From: an uncultured Eubacteriales bacterium
Lineage (GTDB): Bacteria; Bacillota; Clostridia; Oscillospirales; Acutalibacteraceae
Assembly (NCBI GenBank): GCA_900321905.1
Contig: ONXZ01000065.1
Location: 1 to 7,277, forward strand
DNA length: 7,277 nucleotides
Direction: 5' to 3'
Every line of letters starts with the position of its first letter. The stretch's first letter is position 1. Both the position numbers and the translations under genes were made by a program. The notes below the pieces were generated by a model that saw only the letters and a list, made by a program, of their open reading frames with translations, was not told the origin of the DNA and made no database searches. Below are positions 1-6,465 of this stretch, piece by piece.

Positions 1-2
1 TA

Positions 3-116
3 GTTATGAGCTGGGCAGGCAGGGGAATGAAAGAAACACCCGGTGTTATGACTCAGAGAATTCAAAATCTGTTCAATGTGTGCCAGAAAATTGCTGTAAA
101 AAAATATGAATTATAA
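3..116 (+). CDS. 3' end of an unidentified gene (partial)
   Basis: An open frame enters from the left edge and stops at TAA 114-116, giving the last 37 residues of a protein. The peptide contains SWAGRGMKETPGVMTQRIQN and ends VKKYEL. It is soluble-looking and mixed in charge, with no cysteine cluster or membrane segment. The frame has no internal stop, its codons look like those of the neighbouring genes, and its stop lies 11 bases inside the next gene. Together these support a real coding end, translationally coupled to what follows. I do not recognise the family from this fragment; an enzyme of the flavodoxin or reductase type is only a guess. Confidence 0.5.
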   Translation, partial: VMSWAGRGMKETPGVMTQRIQNLFNVCQKIAVKKYEL

Positions 117-633
117 TAGATTAAATAATAATTTAATATCTGTTATTAAAGAAGCACAGTTAAAGCTCGGTTATGAAAGTCACCCAATCGGTGTAAACTA
201 TACCGAGCCTTCACTTTGTCATCTGCTGTGCTGTGAAAAGGGCGAGGTCGAGCACAAACTTGCTGACTTTTGCCGTGAAAGCTCAGATGTATTCGGCAAA
301 ATCACTTTTGCAAAGCGCGAGGGCGGATACCGTCTGACTGTGCCGCAAAAGGGCGTAGACTACGTTCACAGTATCCTGTGTGGTAATGAGTTCCTCGCTG
401 TGCTTATAAATGCAGTCCAAATGCCGGGTTGCACCATCGAAACCGTGCTTGATATTTTTCACAGGTTTTCAGATAACGTTCATTTTGAGGAAGTCGCAAA
501 CGGCGAGTTTGACTATCTCGTTTATTTTGAGGACGAGGGCATCGACGACTTCTGGTACTGCTTCCACGACGACGAACTGCAACTTGAATACCACAGATTT
601 ATTAAAGAGGATTATCTCGATTTTGATTTTTAA
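106..633 (+). CDS. DUF3877-like protein of unknown function
   Basis: This encodes a 175-residue soluble protein. It resembles, from memory, the DUF3877 family of Clostridia (about 175 residues, function unknown). The resemblance lies in the N-terminal LISVIKEAQLKLGYE segment, the central RLTVPQKGVDYVHS segment, and an acidic C-terminal half with FDYLVYFEDEGIDDFWY and YHRFIKEDY. The protein has no signal peptide, no membrane segment and no obvious metal or nucleotide motif; the paired Cys near residues 39-44 (CHLLCC) could be noted but forms no known motif. The ATG overlaps the stop of the upstream gene by 11 bases and no Shine-Dalgarno is visible before it, so translation probably depends on coupling to the upstream gene. 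The gene is followed by an intrinsic terminator and so ends its operon. The family call is moderately sure; no function is proposed. Confidence 0.7.
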   Translation: MNYNRLNNNLISVIKEAQLKLGYESHPIGVNYTEPSLCHLLCCEKGEVEHKLADFCRESSDVFGKITFAKREGGYRLTVPQKGVDYVHSILCGNEFLAVLINAVQMPGCTIETVLDIFHRFSDNVHFEEVANGEFDYLVYFEDEGIDDFWYCFHDDELQLEYHRFIKEDYLDFDF

Positions 634-685
634 TAGTGCGATTATCAGAGCGCCCTACTACGGGGTGTCCGTCATAACTGCCTCA

Positions 686-721
686 AAAAGTCCGTTAGGG
701 CGTCAGCCCAAACGGACTTTT
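686..721 (+). terminator. Rho-independent terminator after the DUF3877-like gene
   Basis: The arms AAAGTCCGTT (687-696) and AACGGACTTT (711-720) pair perfectly, extended by A686/T721. Inside the loop GGGC (698-701) and GCCC (706-709) also pair around a GTCA tetraloop, so the hairpin is nearly continuous. The 3' side runs into a T-rich stretch (CTTTTATT), which gives a terminator for the upstream gene. The 5' side is A-rich, so it could also work on the opposite strand, though no gene reads into it from there. Confidence 0.85.
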
Positions 722-831
722 ATTCATTGTTATGATAAAAATTTTTTAATTCGGTGCTTGCACATTCGTTATTTAATTCAGGCAGTGCCGGCAGGTGATA
801 TTCATTATGACTTTGATGTACTCAAAAAACG

Positions 832-860
832 TTGAATGAAAACGAAAAATGTGATAAGAT
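832..860 (+). promoter_or_regulatory. Candidate sigma-A promoter of the symporter operon, overlapping a cre-like site
   Basis: A -35-like TTGAAT (832-837) is followed by a 17-base spacer and a -10-like TAAGAT (855-860), preceded by an extended -10 TGA (852-854). Transcription would begin near 867, only about 16 bases before the GTG start. The spacer overlaps ATGAAAACGAAAAAT (836-850), which fits the CcpA cre consensus WTGNAANCGNWNNCW except for one position (A instead of C at 849). The promoter hexamers each match consensus at 4 of 6 positions, so this is plausible, not proven. Catabolite control would suit a sugar transporter operon. Confidence 0.45.
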
Positions 861-867
861 AAAACAC

Positions 868-877
868 AGAGGAGGGG
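868..877 (+). promoter_or_regulatory. Strong ribosome binding site that fixes the symporter start at GTG 883
   Basis: The sequence AGAGGAGGGG is a near-perfect Shine-Dalgarno, with GGAGG at 871-875 placed seven bases before GTG 883-885. A longer in-frame reading from TTG 832 has no ribosome binding site, would add 17 charged residues not expected in the family, and starts inside the likely -35 box. GTG 883 is therefore the preferred start. Confidence 0.85.
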
Positions 878-882
878 ATTTA

Positions 883-2316
883 GTGAAAGACAAAAAGGCA
901 AAACCCGAAAATCAACACCCTAACAAAATCGGCATAAAAGAAGCCGCCGGCTACGCGCTGGGCGACGGCGGAAATCTGTTTGTGCTTACATATGTATCGT
1001 CATTTTTAAAGGTGTTTTACACCGATGTGCTTAAAATTGCAACCGATAAGGTCGCAACCCTGTTTCTTGTTACAAGACTGTGGGACGCTATCAACGACCC
1101 TCTGTGGGGCGCGATAGTTGCAAAACGTCCGCCGAGGAAAGACGGCAAATACCGTCCGTACCTCAAGTGGATTGCTATTCCTGTAGCGATAGCGCAGTTA
1201 ATATGCTTTTACGATATTTCAAAGCATACCGACAATATGCTTGTCATTATGATTTTTGCCTACGTTACCTACATAACGTTTGGTATGATGTATACAGGTA
1301 TCAACGTGCCGTTCGGCTCGCTTGCGTCGGTTATCACCGATGACCCTAACGGCAGAACTCTGCTGTCTACCTTCCGTGCAATCGGCGGAGGTATCGGCGG
1401 CGCGGCACCGCTTTTGCTCGCACCGATTATTATTTACAAAAAAACTACCGACAGCACGGGCAAAACTATCAATGTAGCAGACGGCAACGGTATGTTTTAT
1501 TTTGCGCTTGCTATGTGCGTTTGCGCGATTATATTCTATTTTGCGTGCTACGGCACTACAAAAGAACGCGTAAAATCCGACCTCAATCCCAATGTTAATG
1601 TTAAAGAAGCGTACAAAGGTATGTTAAAAAGCCGTCCGTTCATCGTGCTTGCAATCACGGGCGTGCTTATCAGCGGTCAACTTCAGTTTGCGTCGCTCAA
1701 TCAGTACCTTTACAAAAACTATTTTTGCAATACAAACCTGTCAATTCTCGGATCAATAGCGCAGTATCTCCCTATGGCGCTGATGATTCCTGTTACGCCT
1801 ATGCTTGTTAAGAGGTTTGGCAAAAAAGAACTCGCAGGCTTCGGCTCAATGTTTGCGGCTATCGCAGCGGTTCTTTGCTATATCATCAAACCTGCGCCCG
1901 ATAAGCCGTGGATATTTATGATTGTGCTGTTTGTAATCGGCTTTGGCTACTCGTTTGTGTCAATCACAAACTGGGCTGTCGTTGCAGATGTTATCGACTA
2001 TCAGTTTGTTAAAACAGGCATAAAGAGCGAAAGCACAATTTACGCCGTATACACCTTCTGCCGCAAACTCGGTCAGACTATCGCTGACTACGGCGGACTT
2101 ATGCTTCTCTCAAGGGTGGGTTACGACCCTGACGTTATGTCAAATGCCGGATTTGTCAGCGGCGTTTCCGAGGGAATACTCAAGGTATGCACAATCATAC
2201 CTGCGATTACTTATACGCTGATTTGGCTGCTGTACCGCTTTGGCTATCCGCTTACAAAGGAAAAACTTGAACCAATATACAAAACAGTTCATGAAAGTAA
2301 CGAAGTTAGCGATTAA
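883..2316 (+). CDS. GPH-family (MelB-type) sugar:cation symporter
   Basis: This encodes a 477-residue polytopic membrane protein of the glycoside-pentoside-hexuronide:cation symporter family (MFS_2), the length expected for MelB relatives with 12 membrane helices. From the GTG start, the family opening GYALGDGGNLF is at about 23-33. RLWDAINDPLWG (65-76) carries D68 and D72, which correspond to the Na+/H+ site aspartates D55 and D59 of MelB. RPYLKW follows after the first cytoplasmic loop. YTGINVPFGSL has N141 where MelB has sugar-site D124. VIDYQFVKTGIKSES holds K377, matching MelB K377. It should import a sugar or glycoside with Na+ or H+; the substrate is unknown. The asparagine suggests it is not a strict melibiose transporter. 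It is the first gene of an operon with the EFR1-type protein (12-base gap) and an Fe-S aldo/keto reductase. Family assignment is very sure. Confidence 0.92.
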   Translation: MKDKKAKPENQHPNKIGIKEAAGYALGDGGNLFVLTYVSSFLKVFYTDVLKIATDKVATLFLVTRLWDAINDPLWGAIVAKRPPRKDGKYRPYLKWIAIPVAIAQLICFYDISKHTDNMLVIMIFAYVTYITFGMMYTGINVPFGSLASVITDDPNGRTLLSTFRAIGGGIGGAAPLLLAPIIIYKKTTDSTGKTINVADGNGMFYFALAMCVCAIIFYFACYGTTKERVKSDLNPNVNVKEAYKGMLKSRPFIVLAITGVLISGQLQFASLNQYLYKNYFCNTNLSILGSIAQYLPMALMIPVTPMLVKRFGKKELAGFGSMFAAIAAVLCYIIKPAPDKPWIFMIVLFVIGFGYSFVSITNWAVVADVIDYQFVKTGIKSESTIYAVYTFCRKLGQTIADYGGLMLLSRVGYDPDVMSNAGFVSGVSEGILKVCTIIPAITYTLIWLLYRFGYPLTKEKLEPIYKTVHESNEVSD

Positions 2317-2328
2317 GAGAGGACTCGT

Positions 2329-3090
2329 ATGGTATTCTATTTTACTGCAACAGGCAACTGCCTCTATGTCTCCAAGCATTTGGATTCAAATATCATCAGC
2401 ATACCCAAAGTGACTCCGGGTAGTGTTTTTGAAGATGAAAAAATCGGCATTGTGGCACCTGTTTATGGCGGTGAAGTGCCAAAAATTGTGCTGAATTTCA
2501 TAAAGTCAAATACTTTTAAAACACCGTATCTCTATATTATTTTAACCTACGGTCACGACGCTACAGACAGCGCAGAGTATACCTTCAATCAGTGCAAGGC
2601 GCTCGGCAAAGAGTTTAAATACGTCAATAACCTGCTTATGGTTGACAACTATCTGCCCGGCTTTGATGTTGAAAAAGAAAAGGCGATTGACAAAAGAATT
2701 CCCGAACAACTTGACGCAATCAGGGCGGATATAGAAAACTGCAGGGAGTTTGTGCCTGCAGCGTCAGCCAAGGCGAGGGCAGGGCATAAGTTTTTTAACT
2801 TTGCACGCAAAGTTTTTCCCGTTGCGCTCAACGGCTCTGCACTAAAAATGACAGATAAATGTATCGGTTGCAACCTCTGTGCAAAGGTGTGTCCGATAGA
2901 TAACATTGTGCTTGAAAACGGCAAGGCAAAACGTATTAACAAAAATTGCGAGTTCTGCCTTGCGTGTATACACGCCTGCCCGTCAAATGCGATTGAACTG
3001 AAGTTTGAGAAAAACAAAAACGCAAGATTTTTGAATGAAAACATCAAAATCAGCGAAATTATCAGTGCAAATAACACAAGCGCTGACTAA
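2329..3090 (+). CDS. EFR1-family flavodoxin/ferredoxin fusion (two 4Fe-4S motifs)
   Basis: This 253-residue cytoplasmic electron carrier has two parts. The N-terminal flavodoxin-like domain (about 1-150) starts FYFTATGN (3-10), the phosphate-binding loop for FMN, and has APVYGGEVP soon after. The C-terminal bacterial ferredoxin domain has two CxxCxxCxxxCP motifs: C178, C181, C184, C188 and C207, C210, C213, C217, each expected to hold one [4Fe-4S] cluster. This order and length match the EFR1 family common in Clostridia, whose physiological partners are largely unknown. The start is ATG 2329 with AGAGGA (2318-2323) five bases upstream, 12 bases after the symporter stop. The gene lies between a sugar symporter and an aldo/keto reductase that also has an Fe-S tail, so it may pass electrons to or from that enzyme. 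That partnership is inference; the domain call is firm. Confidence 0.9.
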   Translation: MVFYFTATGNCLYVSKHLDSNIISIPKVTPGSVFEDEKIGIVAPVYGGEVPKIVLNFIKSNTFKTPYLYIILTYGHDATDSAEYTFNQCKALGKEFKYVNNLLMVDNYLPGFDVEKEKAIDKRIPEQLDAIRADIENCREFVPAASAKARAGHKFFNFARKVFPVALNGSALKMTDKCIGCNLCAKVCPIDNIVLENGKAKRINKNCEFCLACIHACPSNAIELKFEKNKNARFLNENIKISEIISANNTSAD

Positions 3091-3118
3091 CCACGCAACA
3101 TTTCAATAGGAGTTTTTT

Positions 3119-4228
3119 ATGAAATTATCTGATAAAAAGTTCGGCTTCGGCTGTATGCGACTGCCGATGAAGGACGGAAAAATTGATACGGCGCTGTTTT
3201 CAAAAATGGTGGATAAGTTTATTGAAAACGGATTTACATACTTCGACACAGCGCACGGTTATCATAACGGTCTCAGCGAAACTGCGCTCAAAGAGTGCCT
3301 TACCTCACGTTATCCGAGGGATGCTTACACTATCACAAACAAACTGACTGACCCATATTTTAAGACCCGTGAGGATATCCGTCCGTTTTTTGAAAAGCAA
3401 CTCGAATGGTGCGGCGTTGACTATTTTGATTACTATCTTATGCACGCACAGGGAGCCGATAATTACCCGAAATTCAAAAAGTGCAAGGCTTACGAAACTG
3501 CGTTTGAACTTAAAGCCGAGGGCAAGATAAAGCATGTCGGAATATCATTCCACGACACGGCTGATGTGTTAAGGCAGATTCTTGAGGAGTATCCGCAAAT
3601 CGAAGTTGTAGAGATTCAGTTTAATTACGTTGACTACGACGACGCTGCTGTGCAGAGCAGGGAGTGCTATGAAGTTTGCTGTGAGTACGGTAAGCCTGTT
3701 ATTGTAATGGAACCTGTCAAGGGTGGCAGCCTTGTCAGTCTGCCTGCCGATGCGCAGACGGTTTTTGATAACCTGAACGGCGGCAGCAACGCTTCATATG
3801 CAATCCGTTTTGCTGCTGATTTTGACGGCGTTGAGATGGTGCTTTCAGGTATGAGCAATATGGAGCAACTCGAAGATAACATCTCGTTTATGAAAGATTT
3901 TAAGCATCTCACTGATGAAGAAAAAGCAGCCATCAAGAGAGTTTGCGATGTGTTTAAAAATCTCAACATAATCCCTTGCACAGCGTGCAGATATTGTATT
4001 GAGGAAAACGAGTGTCCTAAATCAATCCGCATACCCGACCTCTTTGCCTGCTACAACACAAAAACTGCGTTTCACGACTGGAATCAGGACTTTTATTACA
4101 ACTCGGTTATTACGACAGTCAGCGGCAAGGCGAGCGATTGTATAAAATGCGGCAAGTGTGAAAAGGTATGTCCTCAGCACCTTGAAATCAGGTCGCTTCT
4201 CGATGACGTAGCAAAAGAATTTGAATAA
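3119..4228 (+). CDS. Aldo/keto reductase with C-terminal 4Fe-4S ferredoxin domain (COG1453-like)
   Basis: This 369-residue cytoplasmic oxidoreductase has an aldo/keto reductase TIM barrel at about 1-275. The whole catalytic tetrad is visible: D43 and Y48 in FDTAHGYHNG, K75 in TITNKL, and H109 in YYLMHAQG. The late cofactor-side motif VLSGMSNMEQLEDN is also present, so NAD(P)H-dependent chemistry is expected. The C-terminal extension carries two cysteine clusters: C287, C290, C293, C299 (spacing CX2CX2CX5CP) and C341, C344, C347, C351 (CX2CX2CX3CP). This architecture is known in COG1453 aldo/keto reductases of anaerobes, where the Fe-S tail probably exchanges electrons with ferredoxin-like partners; substrates are mostly unknown. 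The start is ATG 3119 with AGGAG (3108-3112) six bases upstream. It is the last gene of the symporter/EFR1 operon and is followed by a hairpin. Confidence 0.92.
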   Translation: MKLSDKKFGFGCMRLPMKDGKIDTALFSKMVDKFIENGFTYFDTAHGYHNGLSETALKECLTSRYPRDAYTITNKLTDPYFKTREDIRPFFEKQLEWCGVDYFDYYLMHAQGADNYPKFKKCKAYETAFELKAEGKIKHVGISFHDTADVLRQILEEYPQIEVVEIQFNYVDYDDAAVQSRECYEVCCEYGKPVIVMEPVKGGSLVSLPADAQTVFDNLNGGSNASYAIRFAADFDGVEMVLSGMSNMEQLEDNISFMKDFKHLTDEEKAAIKRVCDVFKNLNIIPCTACRYCIEENECPKSIRIPDLFACYNTKTAFHDWNQDFYYNSVITTVSGKASDCIKCGKCEKVCPQHLEIRSLLDDVAKEFE

Positions 4229-4232
4229 TAAA

Positions 4233-4269
4233 AACGGTACAGTAATTGCTTTTGCAAAACTGTACCGTT
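4233..4269. terminator. Bidirectional terminator hairpin between convergent genes
   Basis: The arms AACGGTACAGT (4233-4243) and ACTGTACCGTT (4259-4269) are perfectly complementary over 11 bases. The loop contains an inner TTGC/GCAA pairing (4246-4249 with 4254-4257) around TTTT. On the minus strand the hairpin is followed by a run of five T, a good intrinsic terminator for the phosphodiesterase gene. On the plus strand the following TAATTTTA is weaker but T-rich, so it probably also ends the reductase operon. It fills most of the 62-base gap between the two genes. Confidence 0.8.
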
Positions 4270-4290
4270 AATTTTATGTGACGGCTTGTC

Positions 4291-5157
4291 TTATTCGTAG
4301 ATAATGCCGTTTGTTGTTATGTACTTTGTGCCTGTATCAGCAATCTGGCGCACAATGTCAAGGTCGTCAACTGCCCAGGTTGCGGTGTCAAGTCCTGCCT
4401 CACGGCATTTGCGAACCATCTTGCAGTTGTCTTTAAGGTTCTTCTTGTCGTTGCCGTCAAAACTGATACCGCAGTTTTCAAGTGTTTTTGCCTTTTTGAT
4501 ATCGCTGTTCTTTATTGCGTAAACAAGATAAAACAGCGGCGCGTCCGTAACCTTGCGAAGATTAACAAGATTAATAAAATCAAACGCAATGTATGTTGTA
4601 GGCACATTGTATTTTTTTGCAAACTCAGGCAGTTCAAACATATAGTCAGCGCTGCGGTCGTACTTTATTTCAATAATTGCCTGCATGCCGTACTTTTGGC
4701 ACATCTGATAAAACTCATCAAGCGTGGTAAACTTCAAGTTAGGGTATTGGTCAATGTTGTGGCCGCCCTTGTATGTAAGTTGCATAAGTTCGTCATATGT
4801 GCATTTTTCCGGCTTTTTCAAGTCGCCTGTAAGTCTGTACGTTACAGGGTCGTGGTGCAGCACCCAAACGCCGTCCTTTGTGCGGTAGATATCACATTCC
4901 GCACCCCAGAAATGCGCCTCGCCGGCCTTTACATAAGCGGGCAGAGTGTTCTCAGGCGCAACAGCGCGGAAACCGCGGTGCGCAATGAGTTTTAAGTCCT
5001 TATCCTCAAGGTCGGTGCCTTTAATCGAACTTACAGGGTAGTCCACCGGTTTCATATAATTGTGCAGCCATATAGCGCGCTCAATGCCTTTTGCAACTGC
5101 GCCTGCAGCCGCAATGCCGAGTGCTATGCCTGCTCCTTTTTTGAAGTTGCTGTTCAT
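4291..5157 (-). CDS. Glycerophosphodiester phosphodiesterase (GDPD), N-terminally anchored or exported
   Basis: This 288-residue enzyme of the GDPD family should hydrolyse glycerophosphodiesters (lipid head groups or teichoic-acid-type polymers) to glycerol 3-phosphate and an alcohol. Visible motifs are HRG (60-62) followed by APENT (67-71, E69 and N70), the metal-site pair E87 and D89 in GAECDIY, the HHDP motif with H102 as likely general acid, and EIK (163-165). The late TWAVDD motif and C-terminal GTKYITTNG are typical of the fold. Residues about 8-22 form a small-residue hydrophobic segment with K6, K7 before it and K23 after it, suggesting an uncleaved signal anchor or weak signal peptide, so the enzyme may face outside. 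The start has GAGG (+ strand 5166-5169) eight bases away. It has its own promoter and is convergent with the reductase operon. The exact substrate is not readable. Confidence 0.92.
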   Translation of the reverse strand: MNSNFKKGAGIALGIAAAGAVAKGIERAIWLHNYMKPVDYPVSSIKGTDLEDKDLKLIAHRGFRAVAPENTLPAYVKAGEAHFWGAECDIYRTKDGVWVLHHDPVTYRLTGDLKKPEKCTYDELMQLTYKGGHNIDQYPNLKFTTLDEFYQMCQKYGMQAIIEIKYDRSADYMFELPEFAKKYNVPTTYIAFDFINLVNLRKVTDAPLFYLVYAIKNSDIKKAKTLENCGISFDGNDKKNLKDNCKMVRKCREAGLDTATWAVDDLDIVRQIADTGTKYITTNGIIYE

Positions 5158-5202
5158 AACTAAAACCTCGTCTTTTGTTTATTTGTTTTACTCTATTATT
5201 AG

Positions 5203-5231
5203 ATTATAGAACTTTACTGAGCAAAATTCAA
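5203..5231 (-). promoter_or_regulatory. Sigma-A promoter of the phosphodiesterase gene
   Basis: On the minus strand a -35-like TTGAAT (+ coordinates 5226-5231) and a perfect -10 TATAAT (5203-5208) are separated by 17 bases. Transcription would start near 5196, leaving an untranslated leader of about 39 bases that contains the GAGG ribosome binding site. No operator or riboswitch fold is evident in that short leader. Confidence 0.65.
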
Positions 5232-5268
5232 CACTCAATTATATATTTTAAAAAAATATACATTGTTA

Positions 5269-5297
5269 TTGAAACGAATTCCGATTTATGATAATAT
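5269..5297 (+). promoter_or_regulatory. Sigma-A promoter (extended -10) of the nucleotidyltransferase operon
   Basis: A -35-like TTGAAA (5269-5274) is followed by a 17-base spacer and TAATAT (5292-5297), preceded by the extended -10 TGA (5289-5291). GATAAT at 5290-5295 is an alternative -10 with a shorter 15-base spacer. The start of transcription would be near 5304, some 30 bases before the ATG. The region is very AT-rich and sits back to back with the phosphodiesterase promoter. Confidence 0.5.
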
Positions 5298-5334
5298 ATA
5301 ACTTGATTTAGTTAATATAGGTTTTGAGGTTTGT

Positions 5335-6465
5335 ATGGAAATCAGGTACGATTATCAATATTTAGTACACCTCATAAGTTGTGCCGTTCACGACCTGCAA
5401 CCGCAGGACGTTTCGTTTGCAAACGTTTTTGCAATCGGCAAAGTTCACGAGGTTGCTAACATCGCTTTTCTGAGCGTGCAAAAACTGAATATCAAACCTG
5501 ATGCTGAACTGTATAACGAGTGGCAGGTGTTCTATTTTCACTCGGTTCAGCGTAACGCAAGGCAGGTTGCGCAGTACGGCAAACTGACCGATTTGCTTAC
5601 GCAAAACAACATCCGCTGGACAGAAGCGCAGGGAACTATCACAAAAACGTTTTATCCCGCTCCTGAACTGCGTATGATGAGCGATATCGACTTTATTGTC
5701 GATGCTGAAAGCATTGATAAAATCGCAGAACTTATGCTCGAGCGCGGATGGGAAGCAAATATCGTTCACGAAAACGAACTCAACGTTTACCCTGAAAAAG
5801 AAACGGGAATCGAGTTCCACACAGAGTTCTTTAAAGAGTTCTACAAAGGCAGCGGCGAGCGTTATTCGGGCGCTATAAATCATCCGTTTAGCCATGCTGC
5901 GCCAAGCGCCGACAACCCTTGTAAATATGTTCTTGACGACACGCATTTTTATCTTTACTCACTGCTTCACACAATCAAGCATTTTGAGTATGCAGGCTGC
6001 GGTATACGCCGTATCCTCGACCTTTACTATCTGCAAAAAGCGCTCGGTGACAAGGTTGACAGCGAATATATCAATGCCGTTCTTGATAAATATGATTTTG
6101 CGGAAAATGCAAACAAACTGTTTGCGCTTGAGCGCTATTGGTTTGAGGGCGAAACGCCTGAAACTGATTTGAGCGAAACGGTCAAAGATATAATTCTTAG
6201 CGGCAACCACGGCACAAACGATATTCACTTGCGCAATGATTTGCGCCGTAGCGCCGAGGGTTCAACGCTTGCTAAGGCAAAGCGAAATCGTGTTAAGAAC
6301 TTTCTGTTTCCGACTCTTGAGGAATTGTATGAGGGCCACCCTGAGTACGAAGAAAAGGGTTACTCCCTTGCAAAAAGCAGATTTATGCGTGCGGTTGAAA
6401 ACCTGAAACCGCAACGGCTAAAGCATATGTTTACATTTTTTAAACGAGTTAAAAAATCAAAGTAA
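5335..6465 (+). CDS. Nucleotidyltransferase-fold protein (NTP_transf_5 / PF14907-like)
   Basis: This 376-residue soluble protein resembles the uncharacterised nucleotidyltransferase family PF14907. The core is at about 90-165. FYPAPELRMMSDIDFIVD (106-123) contains the metal-binding DxD pair D117 and D119, and GIEFHTEF follows with E160 and H162 at the place of the usual third acidic strand. The mostly helical C-terminal half includes HFYLYSLLHTIKHFEYAG and RRILDLYYL, typical of this family. The family usually has a Lys-Gly (LKG) just before the DxD strand; here that site reads EAQG, so activity may be altered. It ends with a basic tail (FKRVKKSK). The ATG has GAGG (5326-5329) five bases upstream. 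The ECF S component begins 11 bases after its stop, so the two are co-transcribed. The natural acceptor and nucleotide are unknown. Confidence 0.75.
   Translation: MEIRYDYQYLVHLISCAVHDLQPQDVSFANVFAIGKVHEVANIAFLSVQKLNIKPDAELYNEWQVFYFHSVQRNARQVAQYGKLTDLLTQNNIRWTEAQGTITKTFYPAPELRMMSDIDFIVDAESIDKIAELMLERGWEANIVHENELNVYPEKETGIEFHTEFFKEFYKGSGERYSGAINHPFSHAAPSADNPCKYVLDDTHFYLYSLLHTIKHFEYAGCGIRRILDLYYLQKALGDKVDSEYINAVLDKYDFAENANKLFALERYWFEGETPETDLSETVKDIILSGNHGTNDIHLRNDLRRSAEGSTLAKAKRNRVKNFLFPTLEELYEGHPEYEEKGYSLAKSRFMRAVENLKPQRLKHMFTFFKRVKKSK

Noticed and set aside
651..667. Small hairpin CGCCC/GGGTG just after the DUF3877-like gene.
   Set aside because: It has only five pairs, one of them G-T, and no T run. 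The strong terminator at 686-721 explains the region better.
410..835. A 141-codon open frame on the + strand overlapping the DUF3877-like gene and the terminator region.
   Set aside because: It is a frame-shifted shadow: it overlaps the real gene out of frame, reads through the terminator hairpin, has no ribosome binding site and a composition unlike a protein (many Thr/Ser/Ile runs).
2649..3077. A 142-codon open frame on the - strand opposite the EFR1-type gene.
   Set aside because: It lies entirely antisense to a gene with two clear 4Fe-4S motifs, and its hydrophobic composition is the complement of Lys/Glu-rich codons.
5268..5283. Possible cre site in the nucleotidyltransferase promoter (TTGAAACGAATTCC).
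   Set aside because: The half site lacks one base between TGAA and CG compared with the consensus, so the core positions do not align.
5362..5946. A 194-codon open frame on the - strand opposite the nucleotidyltransferase gene.
   Set aside because: It is the antisense shadow of a well-supported gene with recognisable motifs, and it resembles no family I know.
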